Positions 53,799-63,065 of a stretch of DNA of 64,000 bases are shown here, piece by piece. The translations under genes were made by a program, and so were the position numbers. How positions within the stretch are numbered: position 1 is the first letter of the stretch; each line of letters starts with the position of its first letter. The stretch lies in contig CALWAL010000001.1 in assembly GCA_944373145.1 (NCBI GenBank), positions 128,105 through 192,104 of the forward strand, given 5' to 3'. Below the pieces are notes generated by a model. It saw only the letters and a list, made by a program, of their open reading frames with translations. It was not told the DNA's origin and searched no databases. The stretch comes from an uncultured Bacilli bacterium. Lineage in GTDB: Bacteria > Bacillota_I > Bacilli_A > RF39 > UBA660.

Positions 53799-55274
53799 TT
53801 AAACGTCTATATCATTAGTTGATAAAAACTCTGGTTCACAAGTTAAATTAATCTTTAAATTTTTTAAACTTTTTTTATCACCATTTTCAACAATGTATGT
53901 AGCGTGTGCCTCACAGCCTTTTAACTTAGTTAATTTACTTAAAGCTTTCTCAACCATAGAGTTAGTTGTGGAACAAATACTTAAAGCCGTTAAGACTTCT
54001 GTTAATTGTAGGCACTTGTCATCACCACTCAATTCTTTTTTCAATTTTAACATTGGTTCTAAAATATTTGGTGATAATAAATTAATATCATCAGGAATTT
54101 TTGATAATTCTTTAATTGCGTTTAATATTAAACTAGAGGCTGCTGATAAAATATCAGTCTGTTTCCCTGTTATAATTTTATTTTTAGATAATTTTAAAGA
54201 TATAACCGGAACATTTTCTCTTTTGCTTTTTTCTAAAGCCGGTTTAACAACGTCCAAATAATTTTCATCAATATTTAATTCATTCATCAACAATTTAACT
54301 TTACTATATGCATCAGAATCAGTTAATCCTAATTTATAATTATTTAATTCATTATAATATCTTCTAACTATTTCTTTCTTACATGCTTCTACAACGATTT
54401 CTTCATCTTTTATACAATCCCCCACAACATTAACTCCCATATCCGTTGGTGATTTATAAATGGTTTGACTAGATACACGGCTTAAAATACTTTTTAAAAC
54501 TGGAAAAAGTTCTAAGTCACGATTATAATTTACAGCCATTTTGCCATAAGCCTCTAAGTGAAAAGAATCAATCATATTAACATCTTTTAAATCGGCGGTT
54601 GCCGCTTCATATGCTAAATTAACAGGATGTTTTAACGGAAGATTCCACACCGGAAAAGTTTCAAATTTAGCATACCCAGCATTAACTCCTCTTTTACTTT
54701 CATGGTAAAGTTGAGATAAACAAGTAGCCAATTTACCACTACCAGGTCCTGGGGCATTAACTAAAATTAGAGGTTTCGTAGTTTCAATATATGGATTAGC
54801 TCCATAACCTTCTTCACTAACAATAGTATCAACATCTGTTGGATATCCCTTAGTAAAAGTATGAATATAAGTCTTAATACCATTACGTTCCAATTTCTTA
54901 ATAAATTTATCTACACTCAACTGATTTTTATAAAGAGTAATGACAACTGAATTAACGCTAAAGCCCATCCTTTTAGAGCGATTAATTAAGCTAATAACTT
55001 CATTATCATAAGTAATACCATATTCCCCACGTGTTTTATTTCTTTCAATATCCCCAGCATTAATACAAAAAATAATTTCTAAATCATTTTTTAATTCTTT
55101 AAACATGCTTATTTTAGCATCACTTTTAAACCCTGGCAAAATACGCGCAGCATGACTATCATCAAAGAGTTTTCCTCCTATTTCTAAATATAATTTATCA
55201 AATAATTTAAAACGTTCCCTTATCTTTTCACTTTGTATTTTTACATATTTTTTATTATCAAAACCATCTTTCAT
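53799..55274 (-). CDS. DUF1846 family protein
   Basis: A 491-residue cytoplasmic protein with the strongly conserved text of DUF1846: FDNKKYVKIQSEKIRERF, LYLEIGGKLFDDSHAARILP, GYGANPYIETTKPLILVNAP then GPGSGKLATCLSQLY, and PTDMGVNVVGDCI. A P-loop-like APGPGSGKLAT suggests nucleotide binding. The family is widespread in gut Firmicutes; I know of no settled biochemical role. Start is the ATG at 55274, 8 nt after GGAG; an ATG two codons earlier is too close to it. Confidence 0.9.
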   Translation of the reverse strand: MKDGFDNKKYVKIQSEKIRERFKLFDKLYLEIGGKLFDDSHAARILPGFKSDAKISMFKELKNDLEIIFCINAGDIERNKTRGEYGITYDNEVISLINRSKRMGFSVNSVVITLYKNQLSVDKFIKKLERNGIKTYIHTFTKGYPTDVDTIVSEEGYGANPYIETTKPLILVNAPGPGSGKLATCLSQLYHESKRGVNAGYAKFETFPVWNLPLKHPVNLAYEAATADLKDVNMIDSFHLEAYGKMAVNYNRDLELFPVLKSILSRVSSQTIYKSPTDMGVNVVGDCIKDEEIVVEACKKEIVRRYYNELNNYKLGLTDSDAYSKVKLLMNELNIDENYLDVVKPALEKSKRENVPVISLKLSKNKIITGKQTDILSAASSLILNAIKELSKIPDDINLLSPNILEPMLKLKKELSGDDKCLQLTEVLTALSICSTTNSMVEKALSKLTKLKGCEAHATYIVENGDKKSLKNLKINLTCEPEFLSTNDIDV

Positions 55275-55370
55275 AAACATCACTCCTACTATAAATACAC
55301 TAATATCATAGCACATTTAAAAAGAAAGGAGCAAGATATAAGAGTAAATTTTACACATTAAATTTTGACA

Positions 55371-55396
55371 CAAAAAAATACACATTCATGTGTATT
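55371..55396 (-). terminator. Terminator after efp
   Basis: AATACACA (55377-55384), loop TTCA, TGTGTATT (55389-55396); T-run on the minus strand. Confidence 0.8.
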
Positions 55397-55398
55397 AA

Positions 55399-55956
55399 TT
55401 AAGCACGTGATGCATAAGAACCATCTTTAGTACTAACAACAATAACTTCTCCTTGCTCGATAAATAATGGAACTCTTACCATCAATCCTGTTTCAACAGT
55501 AGCATCCTTTTGTGCATTATTAGTTGTATTACCTTTAACGGCAGGTTCAGTAGCAATTATTTGTAATTCTACTTTTTCTGGTAAAATTACGCCTAATACT
55601 TCACCTTGGTATACAGTAACAATAACTTCTAATCCATCTTTTAAATAATACTTATCATCACCTAACTGAGCACTGCTTAACTCTAATTGTTCATAAGTAT
55701 TATTATCCATAAAAGTATAAGAATCACCATTTGCATATAAAAATTGCATATTTTTCTTTTCAATCATTGCTTTTTCTAATTTAACACCAGAATTAAATCT
55801 TTTTTCAACAATAGAACCAGTACGAAGATTTTTTAATTTAGCTTGTACAAATGCCGCACCCTTTCCTGGTTTAACATGTGAAAATTCTAATACGGTATAA
55901 ATATTATCTTCAAACAGAATTGTCATACCATTTTTAATATCATTTACATTAAACAT
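55399..55956 (-). CDS. efp: Translation elongation factor P
   Basis: A 185-residue factor that relieves ribosome stalling at polyproline. Domain I carries the modification loop SHVKPGKGAAFVQAKLKN with Lys at the tip (PGKG). Domains II and III follow, ending in LMVRVPLFIEQGEVIVVSTK then GSYASRA. Length is typical. ATG at 55956 after AAAGGAGTGATAAT. A modifying enzyme is not seen nearby. Confidence 0.95.
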   Translation of the reverse strand: MFNVNDIKNGMTILFEDNIYTVLEFSHVKPGKGAAFVQAKLKNLRTGSIVEKRFNSGVKLEKAMIEKKNMQFLYANGDSYTFMDNNTYEQLELSSAQLGDDKYYLKDGLEVIVTVYQGEVLGVILPEKVELQIIATEPAVKGNTTNNAQKDATVETGLMVRVPLFIEQGEVIVVSTKDGSYASRA

Positions 55957-55973
55957 ATTATCACTCCTTTTAC

Positions 55974-56000
55974 CAAAAAATAAGGATTTTAACCTTATTT
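55974..56000 (-). terminator. Terminator after rpmG
   Basis: AAATAAGG (55978-55985) / CCTTATTT (55993-56000), T-run on the minus strand, about 90 bp after the rpmG stop codon. Confidence 0.65.
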
Positions 56001-56089
56001 TATTTTTTTATAAGAATTAATATACTTTTTTATTTTATTTAACGCTTTACCATTTCCAACAGGAGCGAAAGCTTATTTGTAGAAATAAA

Positions 56090-56257
56090 TTATTTTTCCT
56101 CTTTATGTGGAGTTACTTTTCTACATCTTGAACAAAATTTATTTGCTTCAATACGTTCAGTTGTATTTCTTTTATTTTTTTCTGTACGGTAATTTTCTTC
56201 ATCACATACTGTACATTTAAGAGTGATTCTTTGTCTTGCTTCGCCTTTTTTTGCCAT
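56090..56257 (-). CDS. rpmG: Ribosomal protein L33 (zinc-binding type)
   Basis: A 55-residue protein: [31 protein letters not shown] and [15 protein letters not shown]. Two CxxC pairs mark the zinc-binding C+ form. Start is the ATG at 56257 after GGAGGGAAAGAGT; a 9-codon upstream extension is rejected. Family role: large-subunit protein near the E site. Confidence 0.95.
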   Translation of the reverse strand: MAKKGEARQRITLKCTVCDEENYRTEKNKRNTTERIEANKFCSRCRKVTPHKEEK

Positions 56258-56299
56258 ACTCTTTCCCTCCTTTTTGTTTCGCAAACCTATTATAGCAAA

Positions 56300-58378
56300 T
56301 TATTCATAAATTTCAAAGTATTTTCGAGAAATTTTTTCACTTATTCTATTGTTTATCTTTGACATTTGATTATATGATACATCACCAGTAGCATTATTTG
56401 GTGTTACAACAGTAAAACTTACGACAGGATTGTCATATGGAGCATAGGCAACTAAAACAGTCGATAAAGTTTCTTGATCAATAATACCATCACCATCTGT
56501 ATCAACAAAACTCTCGGCGGTTCCTGTTTTTCCTGCCGGTTTATATTTTTGGCTAATAAAACCTGAACCTGTTCCACCAGGAGCAAAAACCATTCTTAAC
56601 CCTTCTTTAATTCTATTCATATATTTTTTATCTAAATCAACTTTATTTAAAACTTCTACTTCTGTTTGATATATTAAATTGGTTAATTTTATTTTTGATG
56701 GTTCATAAACTGCTTTTAGCAAATGAGGTCTTAATCTACTACCGCCATTAGCAACAGTACTTATATATTGAGAAAGCTGAATTGGCGTATAGTTATCATA
56801 TTGCCCAATAGCAAAATCCAAAAGTAAACCCGCTTCTGTACTAGTTCCTTTATATCCTACAATTTCATTTGGCAAATCAATACCGGTTTTTACCCCCAAA
56901 CCGTACTGCGAAAAAATTTCACGATAAGTTGTAAAAGCTTTTTTATTAATCTTTAATGGTTGATTATAAGAATAAGTAGCTCCTCCAACTTTAATAGCCG
57001 TAAAAAATTGGTAAACATTAGAGGAATATTTTAAAGCTTCTAAATCATTAATATTACCATAATTACGATATGAACATTTTTCAGGTGTAGCTGCTATTTT
57101 AATACAAGTGTCATATCTAACTTCGCCTATTTTAACAGCACCAGTTTTATATCCAACCGTATGAGATGCAGCCTTAACAGAAGAACCTGGTGTCACGGTT
57201 GCATTAATTACACCAGTACTATAATCGTAAAATTTATATTTACCATCTTCTTTGACAATTTCACGGCCGGCAAGCGCTAAAATCTCTCCAGTATTAGGAT
57301 CCTGAATAATTACAAAAGCTGTATTCAAATTTTCTGTATATTTATCATGCTTTTTCGCATATAACAATTCTTCTTCAATAATCTTTTCTACTTCTTTTTG
57401 AAGCTCTAAATCAATTGTTAAAACAATATCGTTTCCTCTTGTTCCTTCTTCAATTAATTCATATTCATCTAAACCTTTAACTAAATATTTAGCTTTTTGA
57501 CCTTTTAAAATAGACTCATATTGTGATTCTAAATAACTAATGCCTACTCGATCAGTTAAAGCGTAACCTAAACTTAAATACATATCTTTAGATTCACTAG
57601 GAATACCACTTTCACTACTAGAAACGTTTCCTAAAATACTTCTTAACACATCACCATTAGGATAATAACGGTCCCAATCTAACTTTGTATTAAACCCTTT
57701 TAAATTACTTAAATTTTCAGCAACCACAGCATATTCTTCATCTGTTAAGCCGTCTTTTTTTATCGTTTTTTCAGCGTAAGCATAACCGTCGGTCATTAAA
57801 TAGTATATATATGCAGCTTCTAAATCTTCTTCTTTATAAACACTTAAATCTTCTTCAGTAATACGGTCTAATTTCATATTTTTAATATCCGTCTCACTTA
57901 AGCGTCTTTCCTCATATCGTTCCCACTCTTTATCTGTTATTTTAGCATTAGCTAACTCTGGATTATTTTTTATCCAAAAATCTTTTAAAGCAGCTTCCTT
58001 AAGTTCCTTATAATCAATTTCAATTAAATTTCCTAACTGATAAGCTAAAGATATTTCCTCTTTTGTTGAAGTTCCTGCTACTTTTTTATAAGTTATTTTC
58101 TTTACTGCCACATTATCAACTAAAATATTTCCATTTCGGTCATAAATTCGTCCTCTAGGTGTAGAGTCACCTTCTACAATAGTTTGTGTTAATTCAATTA
58201 AACGGTCTTTGTAATAATTATTCTTATTAATTTGAACATCGTATAATCCAGTAACTAAAAAAGACATACATATAATTATAATTCCTATTAGTAATTTATA
58301 CCGTCGATTTATTATTAAATCTTGATTAATCCTACTTTTTTTATAATATTGATAATGATTGATTATTTTTTTCCGCAT
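56300..58378 (-). CDS. Class B penicillin-binding protein 2 (elongation transpeptidase)
   Basis: A 692-residue protein. One N-terminal membrane helix (about 26-47), then the PBP dimer domain (DSTPRGRIYDRNGN) with an inserted helical segment (about 100-225). The transpeptidase has SxxK in TPGSSVKAA, SxN in KYSSNVYQF and KTG in AGKTGTAES. A loop right after KTG reads DTDGDGIIDQ, an EF-hand-like DxDxDG calcium-binding pattern. It should crosslink glycan made by RodA. ATG at 58378 after GGGGGAAT. Confidence 0.9.
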   Translation of the reverse strand: MRKKIINHYQYYKKSRINQDLIINRRYKLLIGIIIICMSFLVTGLYDVQINKNNYYKDRLIELTQTIVEGDSTPRGRIYDRNGNILVDNVAVKKITYKKVAGTSTKEEISLAYQLGNLIEIDYKELKEAALKDFWIKNNPELANAKITDKEWERYEERRLSETDIKNMKLDRITEEDLSVYKEEDLEAAYIYYLMTDGYAYAEKTIKKDGLTDEEYAVVAENLSNLKGFNTKLDWDRYYPNGDVLRSILGNVSSSESGIPSESKDMYLSLGYALTDRVGISYLESQYESILKGQKAKYLVKGLDEYELIEEGTRGNDIVLTIDLELQKEVEKIIEEELLYAKKHDKYTENLNTAFVIIQDPNTGEILALAGREIVKEDGKYKFYDYSTGVINATVTPGSSVKAASHTVGYKTGAVKIGEVRYDTCIKIAATPEKCSYRNYGNINDLEALKYSSNVYQFFTAIKVGGATYSYNQPLKINKKAFTTYREIFSQYGLGVKTGIDLPNEIVGYKGTSTEAGLLLDFAIGQYDNYTPIQLSQYISTVANGGSRLRPHLLKAVYEPSKIKLTNLIYQTEVEVLNKVDLDKKYMNRIKEGLRMVFAPGGTGSGFISQKYKPAGKTGTAESFVDTDGDGIIDQETLSTVLVAYAPYDNPVVSFTVVTPNNATGDVSYNQMSKINNRISEKISRKYFEIYE

Positions 58379-58427
58379 TCTATTCCCCCTTTAGTAAACT
58401 TTTTATAATTATTTCATAATATATAGT

Positions 58428-58685
58428 ATGAAGGAAATATTGATTAATTCATATGTAAATAAATTAACTAAAGATGACATTATTAAATTTACAAATAAAA
58501 ATAATATTATCATAAATGATGAAGAATTAGATATAATATATCATACTATAAAAAAGGATTGGCGAGTTTTACTCCACAATCCTAATCAAGTTTTATCCGA
58601 AATAAGAAACAAAGTATCGCCTAATACCTATAATAACATTATTTATTTTTATAATCTTTATAGTAAGAAACTATTTCAGCTATAA
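58428..58685 (+). CDS. Small DUF2624-like protein
   Basis: An 85-residue protein ([20 protein letters not shown], then [20 protein letters not shown]). The layout (helix, TKDDIIKFT, a middle helix, then NPNQVLSEI and a final helix) resembles Bacillus YqfT/DUF2624, which also neighbours nfo. No Shine-Dalgarno site is visible before the ATG at 58428, so the start may be leaderless or wrong. It converges on nfo and their 3' ends overlap by 47 bp. Confidence 0.45.
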   Translation: MKEILINSYVNKLTKDDIIKFTNKNNIIINDEELDIIYHTIKKDWRVLLHNPNQVLSEIRNKVSPNTYNNIIYFYNLYSKKLFQL

Positions 58686-59547
58686 GATTATTATTAAACC
58701 TGTTATTTCTTAACATTTCAATCTCAAATTTATATGGAGGATATTTATCTTTTTCTGAATCTACATAAGGTGTTTCTAATATTTTAGGAACATTTTTTAA
58801 TTTATTATGATGTACAATATACGCTAAAGCATCAAAGCCTAATTCACCTAATCCAATATTTTCATGACGATCTTTATGAGCTCCTCTTATATTCTTTGAA
58901 TCATTAATATGAAGCACTAAAAGTTTATCCAATCCAATAATCTTATCAAATTCTTCTAATACATCATCAAACTTCGTTAAATCATATCCGGCGTCATTAG
59001 TATGACAAGTATCAAAACATATACCTACTTTATTCGGATAAGACACTCCATCAATAATCTTTTTTAATTCACTAAATGAAGAACCTATTTCACTACCTTT
59101 ACCAGCCATTGTCTCTAAACAAATTGTAACTTTAGTATCGTTTGTTAAAACAGCATTTAAAGCTTTGATAATATTTTTAGTTCCTTCTTCAATTCCAACT
59201 CCCACATGACTACCGGGATGTAAAACTAATTTATCAACACCTAATGCTTCCACACGTTTAATTTCATCACTTAAAAATTTAATATTAAAATCTTCATTTT
59301 TAGAATTTGCCAAATTAATAATATATGGAGCGTGAACAATAACATTCTCAATATTAATATTTTCTTTTTTCATTAAGTTATGCGCTAAAAGAGTTAATTC
59401 AGGATTAATTTCAGTGCGTGCGGTATTTTGAGGTGCACCTGTATAAAACATAAATGTCGTAGCTTTATATGAAAGTGCTTCTATTACACTTCCTAACAAT
59501 TGCTTATCCTTAGTAAATGAAACATGTGACCCAATAATATCTTGCAT
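58639..59547 (-). CDS. nfo: Endonuclease IV (AP endonuclease)
   Basis: A 302-residue TIM-barrel enzyme that cuts DNA at abasic sites with three zinc ions. Motifs: [39 protein letters not shown] (Glu ligand), [33 protein letters not shown] then GLGELGF. Length is typical. ATG at 59547 after GGAAGTGAT. It overlaps the convergent DUF2624-like gene. Confidence 0.95.
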   Translation of the reverse strand: MQDIIGSHVSFTKDKQLLGSVIEALSYKATTFMFYTGAPQNTARTEINPELTLLAHNLMKKENINIENVIVHAPYIINLANSKNEDFNIKFLSDEIKRVEALGVDKLVLHPGSHVGVGIEEGTKNIIKALNAVLTNDTKVTICLETMAGKGSEIGSSFSELKKIIDGVSYPNKVGICFDTCHTNDAGYDLTKFDDVLEEFDKIIGLDKLLVLHINDSKNIRGAHKDRHENIGLGELGFDALAYIVHHNKLKNVPKILETPYVDSEKDKYPPYKFEIEMLRNNRFNNNLIAEIVSYYKDYKNK

Positions 59548-59606
59548 TTTATCACTTCCTTTAATTATTATATCAAAAAATAAAAAACAACCATATAATT
59601 TTTAAC

Positions 59607-59636
59607 AAAAACTCAAGAAATAAATCTTGAGTTTTT
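59607..59636. terminator. Terminator downstream of the 56-residue protein gene
   Basis: Perfect 12-bp stem AAAAACTCAAGA (59607-59618) / TCTTGAGTTTTT (59625-59636), immediately after the stop codon at 59638 on the minus strand; symmetrical A/T ends let it work on both strands. Confidence 0.75.
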
Positions 59637-59637
59637 T

Positions 59638-59808
59638 CTATTTTTCATTGTTTAGTGCGCTATATACAGCTTTAAAAATTAAAAATCCTCCACCTACAAG
59701 ACCAATCCATAGTAATGGATTACTATAATTAGCAAAAATCCATTCTTTTAACTTATTTGAATAATCTTCTAATGTCTCCCATAATGTTAAAACTTGCAAC
59801 ATTCGCAT
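59638..59808 (-). CDS. Small single-TM membrane protein (56 residues)
   Basis: ATG at 59808; the ribosome site AGGTG is inside the last codons of pcrA, whose TAG stop lies 5 nt before this ATG, so translation is probably coupled. The frame reads MRMLQVLTLWETLEDYSNKL, then one membrane helix containing PLLWIGLVGGGFLIFKAVY, and a short tail. An amphipathic N-terminal helix precedes the membrane helix. Function unknown. Confidence 0.55.
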   Translation of the reverse strand: MRMLQVLTLWETLEDYSNKLKEWIFANYSNPLLWIGLVGGGFLIFKAVYSALNNEK

Positions 59809-59813
59809 AACAT

Positions 59814-61901
59814 CTACACCTTTCTAATACTTTTATGCCCTTTCATTAATTTCTTTATGCCAAATGGATGTGGAAAAGCCACAGTTAAAATTGATTTATC
59901 AACACTAACAATAACTCCTTCACCAAAATCATCATGCAAAATTTTTTCTCCACATGCGTATTCAACTGAATCATCAATCTTAGAACGCTTAAAGGTATTA
60001 ACTGAAAAATTACTATTGCTTGGTTCAGCAATTTCTAAGTATTCATCACCAATCTCCTTAACAAAACGACTTATTGGATTCATATTTTCTAAACCAAACA
60101 AAGTTCTTCTCCTCGCTCCTAACAACCATAATTTTTCTTTAGCCCTGGTAATAGCTACGTAACAAAGGCGACGTTCCTCTTCTAATTCATTTGAATCAAA
60201 TAAAGAGCGACTATGTGGGAAAATACTTTCTTCCATCCCTATAACAAAGACATACTTAAATTCCAAACCTTTTGCTGAATGAATAGTCATTAACGTAACA
60301 GCCTCATTGTTATCCTTGTGCTCCTCAACGTCAGACACTAAACTAATTTCAGCTAAAAAATCTTCTAAAGATATTATACCATATCTTTCTTCAAAATTTT
60401 TAGTAATTGATTTAAATTCATCTAAGTTTTCAATTTTAGCTTCGGCTTCTAAAGAGTTTTCTAATTCTAATTCCTTTCTTAAACCACTTTTTTCTAAAAC
60501 TAATTCGACAATTTCAGTCAAAGACATATTTTGACTAGCAATTTTCATTGATTCAATTAAAGCTTTAAACTGTAATTCTTTTGGTGATGATAATGTTTCA
60601 TACATGCTAATGCCCATAATTGCTGCCTGCGATACTAAATTATCAACTGACTTTTGGCCAATACCACGTTTAGGAGAATTAATAATACGCATTAAGCTAA
60701 CATCATCATGTGAATTATAAATTAACCGTAAATAGGCAATCAAATCTTTAACTTCACGACGATTATAGAAATAAAAACTTCCTACGACTTTATAAGGAAT
60801 ATTATCTTTAAGCATTGCTTCTTCAATTGTTCGGGATTGTGCATTAGTCCGATATAAAACCGCAATGTCTTCTAATTTTTCTCCCTTAATAATTAAATTA
60901 CCAATTTCAGAAGCAACAGTTGCGGCTTCTTCTTTTTCATCAATACAAAGCTTATAAATAATTTTATCTCCTACATCATTATCAGTCCAAAGTTTCTTAT
61001 CTTTTCGTTGCTTATTATTTTTTATAACGTCATTGGCCGCATTTAAAATGTTTTTTGTACTACGATAATTTTGCTCTAATAAAATAATCTTACAATTAGG
61101 ATAATCTTTTTCAAAATTTAAAATGTTACGATAATTAGATCCTCGAAAAGCATAAATTGATTGTGATTCATCTCCAACTACACAAATATTTTTACGCTTT
61201 TTACTAAGCATTTTAGTGAGATTATATTGTACTTCATTTGTATCTTGATACTCATCAATTAAAATATAATGGAATCTCTCTTGATACTGCTCTAAAATTG
61301 TTGGATATTTTTTGAATAATTCAATTGGCTTTAATAACAAATCGTCAAAATCTAATGAATTATTATTTTTTAATTTATTTTCATATTCCTTATAAACATC
61401 AACTACTTTATCATCAAAATCACAGGCGCTAAATCTTGATAACTCCTCAGGGCTCATCATTTCATTTTTAGCGCTACTAATGCGATTTTTAATATTTTTA
61501 GGATTATAAATTTTACTATCAAGATTCATTGACTTCATAATTTTTTTAATAATTGACAAAGAATCATCACTATCTAAAATTGTAAACTCTTTATCATAAC
61601 CAAGACTGGCGTAATTTTCTCGCACAATTGTTAATCCAAAAGAATGAAAAGTTGAAATTTGAATTTGATAGGCTATAGGCCCCAACATTTTAACAACACG
61701 ATCGCGCATTTCTTTAGCAGCTTTATTAGTAAAAGTGATAGCCAAAATATTAGTAGGTGCAATTCCTTGTTCCTCTATCAAATAAGCAATTCTCGTTGTT
61801 AAAACTCTAGTCTTACCCGAACCAGCGCCCGCAATAACTAATAAAGGACCTTCTGTTGTTTTTATTGCTTCTTTTTGCTGTTCATTTAAATTGTCAAACA
61901 T
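59814..61901 (-). CDS. pcrA: ATP-dependent 3'-5' DNA helicase PcrA/UvrD
   Basis: A 695-residue SF1A helicase in repair and rolling-circle replication. Motifs: Q motif LNEQQKEAI, I (IAGAGSGKTRVLTTRI), Ia (ITFTNKAAKEMRDRV), II (LIDEYQDTN), III (VGDESQSIYAFRG), IV (EQNYRS), V (MTIHSAKGLEFKYVFVIGME) and VI (EERRLCYVAITRAKEKL). The C-terminus carries the Tudor-like DDFGEGVIVSVD segment of PcrA. ATG at 61901 after AGGTTGAATT. Confidence 0.95.
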   Translation of the reverse strand: MFDNLNEQQKEAIKTTEGPLLVIAGAGSGKTRVLTTRIAYLIEEQGIAPTNILAITFTNKAAKEMRDRVVKMLGPIAYQIQISTFHSFGLTIVRENYASLGYDKEFTILDSDDSLSIIKKIMKSMNLDSKIYNPKNIKNRISSAKNEMMSPEELSRFSACDFDDKVVDVYKEYENKLKNNNSLDFDDLLLKPIELFKKYPTILEQYQERFHYILIDEYQDTNEVQYNLTKMLSKKRKNICVVGDESQSIYAFRGSNYRNILNFEKDYPNCKIILLEQNYRSTKNILNAANDVIKNNKQRKDKKLWTDNDVGDKIIYKLCIDEKEEAATVASEIGNLIIKGEKLEDIAVLYRTNAQSRTIEEAMLKDNIPYKVVGSFYFYNRREVKDLIAYLRLIYNSHDDVSLMRIINSPKRGIGQKSVDNLVSQAAIMGISMYETLSSPKELQFKALIESMKIASQNMSLTEIVELVLEKSGLRKELELENSLEAEAKIENLDEFKSITKNFEERYGIISLEDFLAEISLVSDVEEHKDNNEAVTLMTIHSAKGLEFKYVFVIGMEESIFPHSRSLFDSNELEEERRLCYVAITRAKEKLWLLGARRRTLFGLENMNPISRFVKEIGDEYLEIAEPSNSNFSVNTFKRSKIDDSVEYACGEKILHDDFGEGVIVSVDKSILTVAFPHPFGIKKLMKGHKSIRKV

Positions 61902-61947
61902 AATTCAACCTACTTTCTTTTTTCATTATAACATATTTTATTGTACT

Positions 61948-61978
61948 AAAAAAGAAGATTATTTTTTTATCTTCTTTT
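61948..61978 (-). terminator. Terminator after the ABC permease gene
   Basis: AAAAGAAGAT (61950-61959) / ATCTTCTTTT (61969-61978), with U-rich continuation on the minus strand; the stop codon at 61959 is at the stem-loop boundary. Confidence 0.7.
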
Positions 61979-62741
61979 CAACATAACATATTGTTAAATA
62001 CAAAACAGTTGCTAATAATGAAAGTATGACAATACCAGTTATGACTAAATTTAAATTAAATATTTGAGAACCATACATTATTAAATATCCTATACCTTCC
62101 TTAGATACTAAAAACTCTCCCATAATAACCCCAATTAAGCACATGCTGATATTTAACTTTAAAGAACTTAATATTACAGCATAACTATTAGGTAATATTA
62201 AATACCAAAATAATTGTTTTTTTGTCCCACCTAATGATTTAATTAATTTTATTTTATTCTGATCAACATTTAAAAATCCTTGGTAAATTGTTGTAAGTGC
62301 TACAATAACCGAGATTAACATCGCCATTAAAATAATTGATTTAATATTTGCACCACACCAAATAAGTAAAATTGGCCCTAGCGCTACTTTAGGTAAACTA
62401 TTTAAAACAGTTAAATATGGTTCAAATACTTTAGCTAAAGTTTTAAACCACCACAACAAAGTAGCCATTAAAAGACCTAGTGATATACTCATAACAAAAC
62501 TAATCAGTGTCTCATATGTTGTAACCCATATATGATGATATAAATTGTTTTGATTATGTAAAGTAATAATCGTATCAATGACTTTATCTGGACTTGATGA
62601 AATAAAGGAATTAAGTACACCATTATCGGCACCAAGTTGCCACAATAAGAGTAAAGTACATAATAAACCAATTTGTAAACCAAATACAATTAACCATTTT
62701 TTCTTCATTTTCTTTAAATATTTTTTATGTTCAAAGCTCAT
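61959..62741 (-). CDS. NitT/TauT-family ABC transporter permease
   Basis: A 260-residue permease with about six membrane helices and the EAA loop LIKSLGGTKKQLFWYLILPN. The N-terminal architecture (SSPDKVIDTIITL and ISLGLLMATLLWWF) is that of SsuC/TauC/ThiX-type permeases. Substrate is unknown: sulfonate, nitrate or a thiamine precursor are possible; no binding-protein gene is seen. ATG at 62741 overlaps the ATPase stop by 11 nt. The transporter is probably inactive because the ATPase gene is interrupted. Confidence 0.85.
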   Translation of the reverse strand: MSFEHKKYLKKMKKKWLIVFGLQIGLLCTLLLLWQLGADNGVLNSFISSSPDKVIDTIITLHNQNNLYHHIWVTTYETLISFVMSISLGLLMATLLWWFKTLAKVFEPYLTVLNSLPKVALGPILLIWCGANIKSIILMAMLISVIVALTTIYQGFLNVDQNKIKLIKSLGGTKKQLFWYLILPNSYAVILSSLKLNISMCLIGVIMGEFLVSKEGIGYLIMYGSQIFNLNLVITGIVILSLLATVLYLTICYVEKKIKK

Positions 62742-62910
62742 AATCTATTTCTTTCCATATTTGGTCATAATACATAGAAAAATTTGATTCTTTACGATTA
62801 TTAATAGGTGTTGATTTATTTTCAAATTCAATATTGTATATTTTTTTAACATTACATGGACGTTTAGATAAAACTATTACACGGTCACACATTGAAATGG
62901 CTTCAGTCAT
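62731..62910 (-). pseudogene. ABC importer ATPase, 3' remnant cut by a mobile element
   Basis: About 60 codons remain: TEAISMCDRVIVLSKRPCNV then KKIYNIEF and the C-terminal tail ending IWKEIDYEL. In intact SsuB/TauB-type ATPases TEAI directly follows the switch motif VTHD; here the residues before it (MVIRLM) do not match. Walker A, signature and Walker B are missing. The break at about 62910 coincides with the start of the recombinase-bearing region. Confidence 0.8.
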
Positions 62911-62957
62911 AAGTCTAATAACCATGATAAAAGCATAATATAATTTGGGAGGTTTAT

Positions 62958-63065
62958 ATGATTAATCAAAAAATAGGATTATCAAATATCCAACAAAAAA
63001 AAATATTAAATTTTTTACTGAAAACATCTATACCTAGAATCATAGATAGTAAAAAAAATGATTAA
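62958..63065 (+). CDS. Short leader ORF (35 codons) coupled to the recombinase
   Basis: ATG at 62958 after a strong GGGAGG site; the frame reads MINQKIGLSNIQQKKILNFL then LKTSIPRIIDSKKND and ends TAA at 63063. The recombinase ATG (63058) lies inside its last codons in another frame, and has no ribosome site of its own. The short ORF probably delivers ribosomes to the recombinase start. Whether the peptide itself matters is unknown. Confidence 0.5.
   Translation: MINQKIGLSNIQQKKILNFLLKTSIPRIIDSKKND

Noticed and set aside
60505..60515. TTCGACA (a reverse 0A box) inside pcrA, and another inside the EIIB-like gene near 13064-13072
   Set aside because: Single boxes inside coding sequence; a 7-mer is expected by chance several times in 64 kb.
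62504..62689. Frame of 61 codons inside the ABC permease gene
   Set aside because: It lies in another frame of a clearly conserved gene.
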